From positions 1 to 39,921 of the forward strand of contig WOVA01000028.1 in NCBI GenBank assembly GCA_009773155.1: 39,921 nt of DNA. Reading direction: 5' to 3'. The position numbers and the translations under genes were made by a program. Positions 1 to 7,419 of the stretch are shown one piece after another. The DNA comes from Elusimicrobiota bacterium. Its GTDB lineage: Bacteria > Elusimicrobiota > Elusimicrobia > Elusimicrobiales > UBA9959. Numbering within the stretch: position 1 is the stretch's first letter; every line of letters starts with the position of its first letter. The notes under the pieces are model-generated. The model did no database searches, had not been told where the DNA came from, and saw nothing but the letters and a program-made list of their open reading frames with translations.

Positions 1-108
1 TACGGGTACTGCGGCAATACGAAAAGGAGGCCTAGCTAAAGAATTACGACGGAGTAACGCCGGGTGATTTCATGCTCATTCTTGGATTAGAAAATGCTTA
101 CCCGGGCT
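1..108. other. Left edge, no gene recognised
   Basis: Short stretch before the stop codon of the first minus-strand gene. All three plus-strand frames close within about 70 bases, so a downstream end of a gene lying to the left is possible but cannot be identified. I see no RNA gene, repeat or promoter here. Confidence 0.3.
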
Positions 109-585
109 TCAGGGCTTGCCAGAGGAGAACAGGGCCGCGGCTTCCGCGGGCGAGCGCAGGGCGCAGAGTTTGTCGATGAACGGGGTCTGGAAGGTGCGGG
201 CCATGGAGGCCAGCATATTGAGGTGCTGCTGGAAGAAAGGCGGCTTACCGGGGGAAAGCAGCAGTACGGCGGCCCTGACCGCGTAGGGAGAGGCGGGGTC
301 CTTGAGGCCGGCCGGGATCACGGCCATAGCGGCGTGAAAATCGGGCAGGTCCGGCAGTTTGGCGTGCGGGATATAGAGGCCGGTCTCCAGGACATTGTTG
401 AGCTTCTCCACCTCGTTGAGGCGGTCCACCAGGGCCTTCTCGCCTATCACTTCGGCCACCCGGGGGTGCAGTTTGGAAGCGAGGAAAGCGACCAGACCGG
501 GCCTGTCGCAGGGCCCTTCAAGGTAGAAGATGTTATCGTAGGACAGCAGCGAGGCGAGGGTTGCGGAATCCTGTTGCTTCATCAT
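109..585 (-). CDS. PTS EIIA type-2 (PtsN-like) domain protein
   Basis: The protein has 158 residues, the normal length for a stand-alone fructose/nitrogen-type EIIA domain. The motif around residues 69-76 (GLYIPHAK) contains the phospho-accepting His74 expected for this fold. A central acidic/hydrophobic helix (residues 50-65) precedes it. Such proteins either pass phosphate to a sugar permease or, when alone as here, act as nitrogen or potassium regulators. No EIIB, EIIC, HPr or EI gene is in the window, so a regulatory role is more likely. Two adjacent ATG codons open the frame (583-585 and 580-582), and no clear Shine-Dalgarno sequence is visible. It is divergent from the BadF-like gene, with a 37-base intergenic gap. 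Confidence 0.75.
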   Translation of the reverse strand: MMKQQDSATLASLLSYDNIFYLEGPCDRPGLVAFLASKLHPRVAEVIGEKALVDRLNEVEKLNNVLETGLYIPHAKLPDLPDFHAAMAVIPAGLKDPASPYAVRAAVLLLSPGKPPFFQQHLNMLASMARTFQTPFIDKLCALRSPAEAAALFSSGKP

Positions 586-622
586 AATAAAGGCGCCGAA
601 GGACTTATGCTATCATTAGTCC

Positions 623-1450
623 ATGCCGCCCGTCAAACCCCGGGGAATACCGGCCGCGGCCGGCGCCGACAGGGGCGCTTCCTGGACCAGGCTATGCGCC
701 GTTGACCGCCGCGGGCGGGTCCTTGGACAGGACCGCCTGCCCTCCCGGGCAATAAAGTCTTTCCCCATAATGATAAAGGATTTCCTGGACCGCCGCGGGG
801 CACCTCCCGGGGTCCCGCTATTCGTGGCGACCCGGAGGGCCTTCTCACAGGCATGGAAAAAGGAATTCATAACTTCGTCCCTGGCCGGGCGGGCCGAAAC
901 CGTGGGAGTGATATCGGACGCCGAGGCGGCATACGGAGCGGCGCTGGGCGCCAGGCGGGGAGTCCTTGTGATAGCGGGAACCGGCTCGGTGGCCCTGGCG
1001 CCGGACGGCCGCGGGAGTTTTATCAAAGCCGGCGGCCACGCCCCCGAAGGCGGCGACCCCGGGTCCGGGCTCTGGCTGGGCCTGGCCTGGCTGAAGCTGA
1101 AGAGGCGAAAGATTCCCGCCGGGGCCGGCGCGGCCGGTAAGGCCGCGGCTTTCGCCGCCGAAGTGGTTAAAAAAGCGCGGGGGGGCGACCCGGCGGCGCT
1201 GGAGCTGGCTGAACTGGCCTGGACCGAGCTGGCCGCGCTGGCGGCCGAACTGCGCGACGACGGCTTCCTGCCCGGCGGGCGCGGCCCCCTGCCCGCGGCC
1301 CTGTGGGGCGGCCTCACGGACGATTCGTGGTTCCGGGCCGGCCTGGTCCGGACCCTGGAGAAGCGCCTCTCACGGAAAATAAAAGTCTTCCGCCCCGCCC
1401 TGCCGCCCGAACTCTTCTGCGCCCTGAAAGCTTTAAAAGGGGTAAAATAA
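623..1450 (+). CDS. BadF/BadG/BcrA/BcrD-type ATPase (N-acetylglucosamine kinase-like)
   Basis: This 275-residue ASKHA-fold protein is of the family that includes N-acetylglucosamine kinase and the BadF/HgdC activators. Visible motifs are the acidic phosphate-2 region (VISDAEAAYGAALG, about residue 96), the adenosine/phosphate loop (LVIAGTGSVA, about 113) and GGDPGSGLWLG (about 138). These match the sugar-kinase branch better than the Fe-S-carrying activator branch, because no CxC or cluster motif is seen. The N-terminal phosphate-1 loop normally reads DGGGTKT, but here it is GADRGASWTR. Either it is divergent, catalytic activity is altered, or the true start differs. The gene stops just before the 422-bp inverted-repeat element. 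Confidence 0.7.
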   Translation: MPPVKPRGIPAAAGADRGASWTRLCAVDRRGRVLGQDRLPSRAIKSFPIMIKDFLDRRGAPPGVPLFVATRRAFSQAWKKEFITSSLAGRAETVGVISDAEAAYGAALGARRGVLVIAGTGSVALAPDGRGSFIKAGGHAPEGGDPGSGLWLGLAWLKLKRRKIPAGAGAAGKAAAFAAEVVKKARGGDPAALELAELAWTELAALAAELRDDGFLPGGRGPLPAALWGGLTDDSWFRAGLVRTLEKRLSRKIKVFRPALPPELFCALKALKGVK

Positions 1451-1456
1451 TGGAAC

Positions 1457-1878
1457 AACTATGCCGGGCTGCCGGGGACTCACCACGAAAAAACAGCGTC
1501 CCCGGCTCACCGTGGGGACACGCGCTCGTCACGGTTCGCTTTTTCCGGGCCCACCTTCGCTTCGCTCGGCCGGGCACGAACTCGGCCTGCGCGCATAGCG
1601 CGCTAGGCCTCAGACATTCATGCCCGTCCGGCAGTGCCGGTTCCCTCGCTCAGCTCGGGGAAAAAGCTCCTCATGTTCCTCGCCGCGTGTCCCCATGGTG
1701 AGCCAACCTGTCCAGCGTCCCATAAGGAGACAGCCGGGGGAGACGGGGCGGCAGCCTGGCAAAACCTTCGCGAAGGCCCGAGCTTGCGTAAGCGCGAGGG
1801 CCGAGTGAGGAGGAGAGCGCACGGTGTGCGCGACCCGCGTTTTGCGGGCTGCCGCCCCGGCATGCCCCCGGCATAGTT
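1457..1878. repeat. 422-bp inverted-repeat-bounded intergenic element
   Basis: The stretch between the BadF-like and inositol phosphatase genes has no convincing coding frame. It is framed by perfect 12-bp inverted repeats, AACTATGCCGGG at 1457-1468 and its complement at 1867-1878. Inside lies a second inverted repeat with 21-bp arms and one mismatch (1504-1524 against 1684-1704). The right third folds as a multi-stem domain, listed separately. No target duplication is obvious at the edges. It may be a miniature non-autonomous element or a structured repeat of this genome. It ends 10 bases before the next start codon, so it supplies that gene's entire leader. Confidence 0.6.
1745..1858. ncRNA. 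Candidate structured RNA or multi-stem DNA fold
   Basis: A perfect 12-bp outer stem, GGGGCGGCAGCC (1745-1756) with GGCTGCCGCCCC (1847-1858), encloses four small hairpins in series. They are an AACCTT..AAGG stem near 1764-1777, a GCTT..AAGC stem near 1782-1793, GCGCAC..GTGCGC near 1817-1831 and CCCGC..GCGGG at 1834-1848. This is a closed multibranch layout. The last hairpin shares two bases with the outer stem, so not all helices can form together. No known RNA family is recognised. It could be a structured transcript, a leader of the following gene, or simply the folded arm of a mobile repeat. Confidence 0.35.
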
Positions 1879-1888
1879 ATACCGATTT

Positions 1889-2728
1889 ATGACGCCTGAA
1901 AAACTGCTCAGAGAGATACTGCTGTCCTGCGGAAAGATACTCAAGGCCAGATTCGGCAAAGTCGGCTATTCCCTCAAAGGCCGCGCCGACCTCCTCACCG
2001 CCGCCGACCTCGCCTCCCAGAAGAACGCCATCGCCCTCATCCGGCGCCATTTCCCGGACCACGGCCTCCTCGCCGAAGAAGGCGTCGACACCTTCAGGCC
2101 CGGCCGCCCCGCCTGGATCATAGACCCCCTCGACGGCACCACCAACTACGCCCACGGCTTCCCGGCCGCCGCCGTCACCGCGGCCTACTACGACGGCGGT
2201 GAGATCAGGACCGGCGGCACCCTCGACCCGTTCCGCGGCGAGCTCTTCTTCGCCGTAAAGGGCCGCGGCGCCTCGCTCAACGGACGCCGCATCCGGGTCT
2301 CCCGCGCGCCGGTACTCTCAAAATCGCTGCTGGCCACCGGCTTCGCCTACGACCGCGGCGAGAAGGCGGAGTTCTACTGCTCGTTCTACGCGGAATTCCT
2401 GAAGCTCTCCCACGACATACGCCGCATGGGCTCGGCGGCGCTGGACCTGGCCTGGACCGCCTGCGGCCGCCTGGACGGCTACTGGGAATTCAACCTCAAG
2501 CCCTGGGACGTGGCCGCGGGACTATTGCTGGTGAAGGAAGCGGGGGGAAAGGTCAGCGATTTTTCGGGGAAAGGCTGGAAGGTTCCGACGGAGTTCGGGC
2601 CTCAGACACTGGCCGCCAACGGCAGGCTGAACCGGGCCATGCTGGCGGTTATAGGTAAAAAACTGCGTCAGGGCAGCCCGCGCAGCAGTTTGTCGGCCAG
2701 GCGCCGCGCCGCGCCCGCCAGGGCGTAG
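1889..2728 (+). CDS. Inositol monophosphatase family protein (SuhB-like)
   Basis: This 279-residue protein is a metal-dependent phosphatase of the inositol monophosphatase / fructose-1,6-bisphosphatase superfamily. Metal ligands are plain: the EE pair at 63-64, the WIIDPLDGTTNY block with Asp79 and Asp82, and the C-terminal PWDVAAG block with Asp207. The substrate (inositol phosphate, a nucleotide such as PAP, or a sugar phosphate) cannot be told from sequence. The last 20 codons run over the 3' end of the convergent PorV-like gene, a 61-base tail-to-tail overlap. The basic Arg/Ala-rich C-terminal tail from about residue 262 is therefore probably non-homologous extension. The start ATG has no obvious Shine-Dalgarno sequence. 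Confidence 0.9.
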   Translation: MTPEKLLREILLSCGKILKARFGKVGYSLKGRADLLTAADLASQKNAIALIRRHFPDHGLLAEEGVDTFRPGRPAWIIDPLDGTTNYAHGFPAAAVTAAYYDGGEIRTGGTLDPFRGELFFAVKGRGASLNGRRIRVSRAPVLSKSLLATGFAYDRGEKAEFYCSFYAEFLKLSHDIRRMGSAALDLAWTACGRLDGYWEFNLKPWDVAAGLLLVKEAGGKVSDFSGKGWKVPTEFGPQTLAANGRLNRAMLAVIGKKLRQGSPRSSLSARRRAAPARA

Positions 2729-4059
2729 CCGTCGGCCGCCGTCTCCACCGCCGAAGAGACGGCCTTGCCGCCGGCGGAATCCACCAGGACCGCCTCTATC
2801 CTGTAACCATCATTTTCGTCGAAGAAGACCGTGCCGTGCGCCACGCGGGCCGCGCCCAGCGCCCTGCCCAGCGCGGCCAGCTCGGCGTAGGACGGGGACT
2901 CCTGGCCGGTCAGAAGCCTGCGCTCGGCGTCCGTGAACCCGGACGAGGAGCGGGGGATAATTTCGGCGCCGAACCCGGAGAACTGCTCCTCGAGCTGCCT
3001 TGACACTACCAGCCCCGCGCCGCCGCCGGCGAAAGAGGCCACTACCGTCCTGGCCGTGCTCCGGCCCGCGGAAGGCTCCCCGGCGGACCTGGCCGATGCG
3101 GAGCCCAGCAGCCAGCTCAAAGTTACGCGGTGAGTGGAGCCCAGGTCGCCGTAGGGCACGAAAGCGTAGTCGAAAGCGGCGGCGCCCAGTCCCAGGCCGA
3201 AGCCGCCGCTGATAGAGCCGGCCGCCCCCAGGTCGTCGAGGCTCTTGCTGCTGAACCCCGCGCGCAGCGCGAAGGAAGCGGCGGAACCGAAAGGCACCCC
3301 ATACTCTCCTCCCATTATGAAATAGGGCGCGTGGTCGACCGGCATCCTGCCGTCGGCCATCAGTCTGAAACCGCCGGCGTAGCGCCAGAGAAGGCCGGCG
3401 GCCAGTTCCAGCGGCAGGGGGTCGCTTTCCTCCTCGTACTTGAGCGGCGTGCCCAGGTTGCGCAGCGTCAGCGCCATATCCGCGCCGTCCCTGCGGCGGG
3501 AATAGCTCATGTAGCCCAGGTCCACGGCGGCGCCTAAGGCGGAAACGTCGCCCAGCGCGCTGCGTATGCCTTTGAGGGAAAAGCCGAAGCCTCCGTCGCG
3601 CAGCGGGAAGGCGGCGGAGACGAAAAGCGCCGCGTCATAATGGGTGAAGCTGCCGCCATAGTCGCCGCGCGCGTCGAGGAGATCGAGCTTGCCGCCGGAG
3701 CCGAACACCGCGCCGGCCGACCAGGTGGTCCCGCCCGAGCCCGGAATGGAAACGGCCAGCGAGGCCCTGTAAGCGGACTCCAGCAAGGACTCGTAACCGG
3801 AGACGGCGTAGGCGCCGCGCAGGCCGGCCAGGGCCGCCGGGTTAAAGAAGACGGAATCCGGAGCGGGCGCCGCCAGGCCGCCGCCGCCCAGCGCCTCTAT
3901 CCTGGCCGCCGGGGGGGATTTAAGGAAAGCCGCCGCGGTGGTGCCGCGCGCGTCGTCGGAAAAAGCGCCGTCGGGCAGCAGACCGGCCCGGGCCGCCGCC
4001 GGCGCCAGAAGAAGCGCGGCGGTCAGGAGACGGTGTATCGGACTGCCCAGGATCTTCAC
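2668..4059 (-). CDS. PorV/UPF0164-like outer-membrane beta-barrel with C-terminal CsgG/FlgO-like domain
   Basis: The 463-residue protein begins with a GTG-initiated signal peptide (basic start, hydrophobic 11-20, AARA cleavage context near residue 25). Residues 45-320 carry the PorV/PorQ/UPF0164 pattern: an early SVFFNPAALAG motif, many alternating Gly/aromatic strands and a 'LRNLGTPLKY' strand. Residues 335-463 are a separate alpha/beta domain (start TVVASF, then SRQLEEQF and a late 'ARRLADKLL' helix). That domain resembles the CsgG/FlgO-type periplasmic domain of lipoproteins that assemble outer-membrane pores. It is the last gene of a minus-strand trio, 10 bases after the small anchored protein. 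The barrel call is good; the tail-domain call is tentative. Confidence 0.65.
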   Translation of the reverse strand: MKILGSPIHRLLTAALLLAPAAARAGLLPDGAFSDDARGTTAAAFLKSPPAARIEALGGGGLAAPAPDSVFFNPAALAGLRGAYAVSGYESLLESAYRASLAVSIPGSGGTTWSAGAVFGSGGKLDLLDARGDYGGSFTHYDAALFVSAAFPLRDGGFGFSLKGIRSALGDVSALGAAVDLGYMSYSRRRDGADMALTLRNLGTPLKYEEESDPLPLELAAGLLWRYAGGFRLMADGRMPVDHAPYFIMGGEYGVPFGSAASFALRAGFSSKSLDDLGAAGSISGGFGLGLGAAAFDYAFVPYGDLGSTHRVTLSWLLGSASARSAGEPSAGRSTARTVVASFAGGGAGLVVSRQLEEQFSGFGAEIIPRSSSGFTDAERRLLTGQESPSYAELAALGRALGAARVAHGTVFFDENDGYRIEAVLVDSAGGKAVSSAVETAADGYALAGAARRLADKLLRGLP

Positions 4060-4069
4060 TTAAAGGAGG

Positions 4070-4582
4070 TTATTTCCGCTTCAGGTCGGAGACCAGGTAT
4101 TCGAGCCTGCCCTTTATCTTTTCCTTGTCCAGGCTGTCGAGATCGGACAGGATGTCCTCGAGGAACTTCACGGTGAACTCGGAACTGATCCGCTCGGCGC
4201 CCAGTTTATTCTCCAGCTTCCCCATCCTGGCGTCGAGCGACTTGAGCGACTCGTAGATGCCCATCACGAAAGTCTCGGCCGGGGAATGTTCCTCGGGCGC
4301 CTGCTCCTGCGCGACGGAGGGTTCCTCGGCGTAGCCCTCCGCGGGCGCCTCGGCCGGAACTTCGGCGGCCGGCTCATCCCCGGCCGGCGCGGAGAAAAGC
4401 TCGCCCTGCGGGGTTTCCTGCGCGGGAGCTGTTTCCAGCGGCTCGTCCTCCAGCTCGGAGCGGTTGGCCAGCTCCAGGTAGCGCCTTATCGAATAGATAA
4501 GGAGAAAAAGACCGAGGCCCAGCCCGACGGCGGCCAGGTAGAAGTAAGGATCGGTCCAAAGCGAATAGACGCTGAATTTCAC
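4070..4582 (-). CDS. Small membrane-anchored protein with acidic linker and C-terminal coiled coil
   Basis: I do not recognise this 170-residue protein. A single transmembrane helix at about residues 13-31 (FYLAAVGLGLGLFLLIYSI) is followed by a Glu/Ala/Pro-rich disordered stretch (40-105). A helical C-terminus (106-170) has heptad-like repeats, suggesting a short coiled coil. The start is GTG, overlapping the TGA of the upstream MBL-fold gene in a GTGA arrangement, so translational coupling is likely. The single-span anchor, long flexible spacer and coiled coil suggest a scaffold or tether at the inner membrane. That role is inferred only from architecture. Confidence 0.6.
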   Translation of the reverse strand: MKFSVYSLWTDPYFYLAAVGLGLGLFLLIYSIRRYLELANRSELEDEPLETAPAQETPQGELFSAPAGDEPAAEVPAEAPAEGYAEEPSVAQEQAPEEHSPAETFVMGIYESLKSLDARMGKLENKLGAERISSEFTVKFLEDILSDLDSLDKEKIKGRLEYLVSDLKRK

Positions 4583-5424
4583 AGTAGTATCTCCTGTCCT
4601 GCCCTGACCGCGAAAACGGACGAGGGCGCGGCCTCCCTCCCGGAAAGCTGGCGGCCGCAGGATTCCACGATGGAGTCCAGTTCCGCGTCGCCGCGGTCCT
4701 GGTTGTGATGAAAGAAGCCCAGCGAGCCGACGCCGGCCGCCACCGCGAGCTCCATGGCCTGCCCATGGGTCGAGTGGCCCCAGGTGCGGTGGACCGGGTA
4801 TTCCTCTTCGGTATAGTCGGAGTCGTGCACCAGCAGGTCGGCCCCGCGGGCGAAAGCGGCGTAGTCCTCGAAGCTGCGGCCTCCCTCGTGGCGGTGGCCC
4901 AGTTCGTTGTCGGTGAGGAAAACAAAAGTCTTGCCGTCCTCGCTGAACTTGAACCCGAGGCCGCGGTTGGGATGGCTGATCTCTATCGGCTCCACCTTCA
5001 TCGAACCTATCTCCAGCCCCCTGGCGCAGATCGGCGCGAAATTGAACGAGGCCGAGATCTCCTCGAACTTGACCGGGAAGCCCGGCGGGCGCATGGTCTT
5101 GCTGACTATCTCGCGCAGCGGCTCCTCCTCGGAGAAGGAGCAGCCCATCATCGTTATGGCGACTTTCCTGCGGTAGATCGGCGCGAAGAAGGGGAAGCCC
5201 AGCACATGGTCCCAGTGCGAATGGGTGAAGAGCATCGTGAACCGGGAGAGCCCTTCCTTGAGCAGTTCCTTGCCCAGCAGCCTGATGCCGGAGCCCGCGT
5301 CTACGATCACGAGCTCGCCGGAGGCGGCGCGTATCTCCAGGCAGGTGGTGTCCCCGCCGTATTTCAGGTATTTCTCACCCGATACGGGTATGCTGCCGCG
5401 CGCGCCCCAGAATTTTATTTTCAT
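4579..5424 (-). CDS. MBL-fold metallo-hydrolase (PhnP / RNase Z-like)
   Basis: This is a 281-residue metallo-beta-lactamase-fold hydrolase. The zinc motif THSHWDH falls at residues 67-73 (His68, His70, Asp72, His73). The N-terminus, KIKFWGARGSIPVSG, and the following GGDTTCLE strand are typical of the subgroup holding cyclic-phosphodiesterase-like enzymes and response-regulator-linked MBL proteins. Later ligands are seen in EISHPN, FLTDNE and the HSTHGQAMELA block. It probably hydrolyses a phosphodiester or similar bond in the cytoplasm; the substrate is unknown. It is the first gene of the minus-strand trio and faces the glycosyltransferase gene across a 125-base divergent gap. Confidence 0.85.
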   Translation of the reverse strand: MKIKFWGARGSIPVSGEKYLKYGGDTTCLEIRAASGELVIVDAGSGIRLLGKELLKEGLSRFTMLFTHSHWDHVLGFPFFAPIYRRKVAITMMGCSFSEEEPLREIVSKTMRPPGFPVKFEEISASFNFAPICARGLEIGSMKVEPIEISHPNRGLGFKFSEDGKTFVFLTDNELGHRHEGGRSFEDYAAFARGADLLVHDSDYTEEEYPVHRTWGHSTHGQAMELAVAAGVGSLGFFHHNQDRGDAELDSIVESCGRQLSGREAAPSSVFAVRAGQEILL

Positions 5425-5549
5425 ATGTGCTTCCGGAAGAGTCCATATTAATATAAATCCCGGGTTCTTTACAATAAGAGGTACCGGCGCGGCGCCCTTG
5501 CGGCTCCTTTTTCAATTTATTATCATCAGTTCCAGCCGGGGCGGCACTA

Positions 5550-7214
5550 ATGGGGAAACCTTCAGGAGAAAAGATCATCGCTTTCGCGGTTCCAGCCGCG
5601 TTCTTCGCTTTTTTCCTGCTCAACGGCTGGGCCTCCGGCTTCGCCTTCCCGCTGAACGACGACTGGTCCTACGCGATGGCGGCCGAGAGGCTGCTGAAAG
5701 ACGGCGTCCTGCGCCTCTCGGACTGGGCTTCCGCCACGCAGGTCCTGCACCTGGCCGGGGGAGCCCTCTCCGCCCTTCTCTTCGGCGAGGGTTTCCAGTC
5801 CCTTCGCCTCTACACGGCGCTCTGCGCCTGCGGCTCGGCCTGGCTGATGTTCCGAATCTGCGCGGGCCTGGGCGCCTCTCCCGCCGTCTCGGCGCTGCTG
5901 TCCGCCGCGCTGGTATTCAACCCCCTGTCCGTCCTGCTGGGCAACTCCTTCATGACGGACATGACCTACCTCTTCTGGATGCTGCTCTCGTTCCGGCTCT
6001 TCACTCTTTTCCTGGAGCAAGGCCGGGAAGGGCTGCTGCTGGCGGCGGGGGCCGCCGCGGCCGGAGCTTACCTGACGCGGCAGCTGGGCATCTTCCTGCC
6101 GCTGGCCTTCACGCCGCTGCTGCTGGCGCGCCCGGACAAGGGGAGGAAGCTGGCCCTGCTCTGGGCGCTGCCTCTGGCGGCCTTCACCGGTTACCAGGTC
6201 TGGTTCAACTTTTTTCACGGCCCCACCTGGGCCTCGGTGAACTATGTTTCCGGCTCCACGCTGGCTTATCTTTCCAAACCGGGCCATTTCCTTGTCGAGA
6301 GCCTCACGCGGCTGCTGGCCCTGCTGCTGGAGACCGGGTTCTTCCTGCTGCCGGCCGCGGCCGGGCTCGCCGTGGCCTTTCCCTCTTTTTTCAACCGCAA
6401 CCGCTTCCCTAACCGGTTATCCAAGGCGGCCGTGGTGCTGGCGGTGCTGGCCCTGGGTTTTTTCGCTTACATGGAAGGCCCGCTGCCGGTGCTGGAGAAC
6501 AGCCTGCACGGGGGAGGCCTGGGAACGCTGACGCTGGCCGGACAGCCCGAGAAAGTCTCCGGCTTCTTCGCCTCGGCCTGGTTCTGGAAGTCCGCCACGC
6601 TGCTGGCCGCCGCGGCCGCCGCCGTGCTGGCCAGCGCCTCCGCCCTGGCCTTCCGCTCCGGCGAGCCGGCGCTGAAGGCCCTCGCCTGGGCCTCGCTGCT
6701 GCAGCTGGCCGCCTCGCTGGCCGGCGCCAAATTCTTCGACCGGTACCTGCTGGTCTTCTTCCCGTGGTTCCTCGCCTCGGCGGCCTACGCCTCCAGGCAC
6801 GCCAGATTCTCCCGCGCGGCGGCGGCCGTCCTGCTGCTGGCCGCGGCGGGCATATCCTGGGCGGGGATAAGGGACTACCTGTCCTGGAACAGGGCGAAGT
6901 GGGAGATAGCGGCCGCGGCTTCCGCGGCGGGCTACGCGCCGGCGGAGATAGCCAACGGTTTCGACTTCAACGCCTGGCATTCCTACGACGAGAACATGGC
7001 CTCGCTGCGAAGCCTCAAGCCGCTGAAATCCATAGGGGAATGGGACTGGCAGAAGGTCAACGACTACAGGGCCATGGTCTCCTTCGCCCCCAACCCCGCC
7101 TACCGCACCGCGGCGACCATCAAATACGATACGCCCCTCTCCCGGGAGGGGGGCACGCTCTACCTCCTGGCGCTGGACCGCCCGGCGCCGCGATCCCGTC
7201 CCGGTACCCCTTGA
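5550..7214 (+). CDS. Integral membrane glycosyltransferase, GT39/ArnT-like
   Basis: The 554-residue polytopic protein has roughly ten to eleven hydrophobic segments spread along its length. After the first helix comes NDDWSY, the acidic first-loop motif typical of GT-C enzymes such as ArnT and PMT, where an Asp is catalytic. A second loop motif (NSFMTDMTYLFWMLL, about residues 131-145) matches the family's conserved 'D-x-x' segment. Such enzymes move a sugar from a polyprenyl-phosphate donor to lipid or protein on the outer face of the inner membrane. The acceptor is unknown. The C-terminal ~100 residues form a soluble alpha/beta tail. A second GT39-like gene lies at 34210-36426. Confidence 0.7.
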   Translation: MGKPSGEKIIAFAVPAAFFAFFLLNGWASGFAFPLNDDWSYAMAAERLLKDGVLRLSDWASATQVLHLAGGALSALLFGEGFQSLRLYTALCACGSAWLMFRICAGLGASPAVSALLSAALVFNPLSVLLGNSFMTDMTYLFWMLLSFRLFTLFLEQGREGLLLAAGAAAAGAYLTRQLGIFLPLAFTPLLLARPDKGRKLALLWALPLAAFTGYQVWFNFFHGPTWASVNYVSGSTLAYLSKPGHFLVESLTRLLALLLETGFFLLPAAAGLAVAFPSFFNRNRFPNRLSKAAVVLAVLALGFFAYMEGPLPVLENSLHGGGLGTLTLAGQPEKVSGFFASAWFWKSATLLAAAAAAVLASASALAFRSGEPALKALAWASLLQLAASLAGAKFFDRYLLVFFPWFLASAAYASRHARFSRAAAAVLLLAAAGISWAGIRDYLSWNRAKWEIAAAASAAGYAPAEIANGFDFNAWHSYDENMASLRSLKPLKSIGEWDWQKVNDYRAMVSFAPNPAYRTAATIKYDTPLSREGGTLYLLALDRPAPRSRPGTP

Positions 7215-7246
7215 ACTTGAACCCGGACCCCCGGATTTAATAAGAT
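7211..7246 (+). promoter_or_regulatory. Possible promoter for the lipid-synthase operon
   Basis: TTGAAC occurs twice in a row; the second (7217-7222) is followed after 18 bases by TAAGAT (7241-7246) in a locally AT-rich stretch. This is the only sigma70-like site in the 205 bases before the synthase. It predicts a leader of about 165 bases, in which I see no riboswitch or other recognised element. The match to consensus is partial. Confidence 0.35.
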
Positions 7247-7419
7247 ATATAAATGGAGTCTCCCTACTGAGCAACAAGCCCGGTGCAGGGCCGCTTTTGC
7301 CCGCTCCACACCCTTTTTACCCCTGAAATGAGCAAGACCTACATCCCCAGACAGTCCCGAGTCACCGGCCCCCTGCCAGCGACCCGCGGGCTGTGCCGCC
7401 ATGGAGGCGAAACACAAAT

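Noticed and set aside
1620-1876. Short open frames within the 1457-1878 element
   Set aside because: They overlap one another in several frames, lack ribosome binding sites, and are better explained by the inverted-repeat structure.
7215-7419. Riboswitch or small gene in the leader of the synthase operon
   Set aside because: No conserved aptamer pattern or convincing start with a ribosome binding site could be seen. Only a possible promoter was kept.
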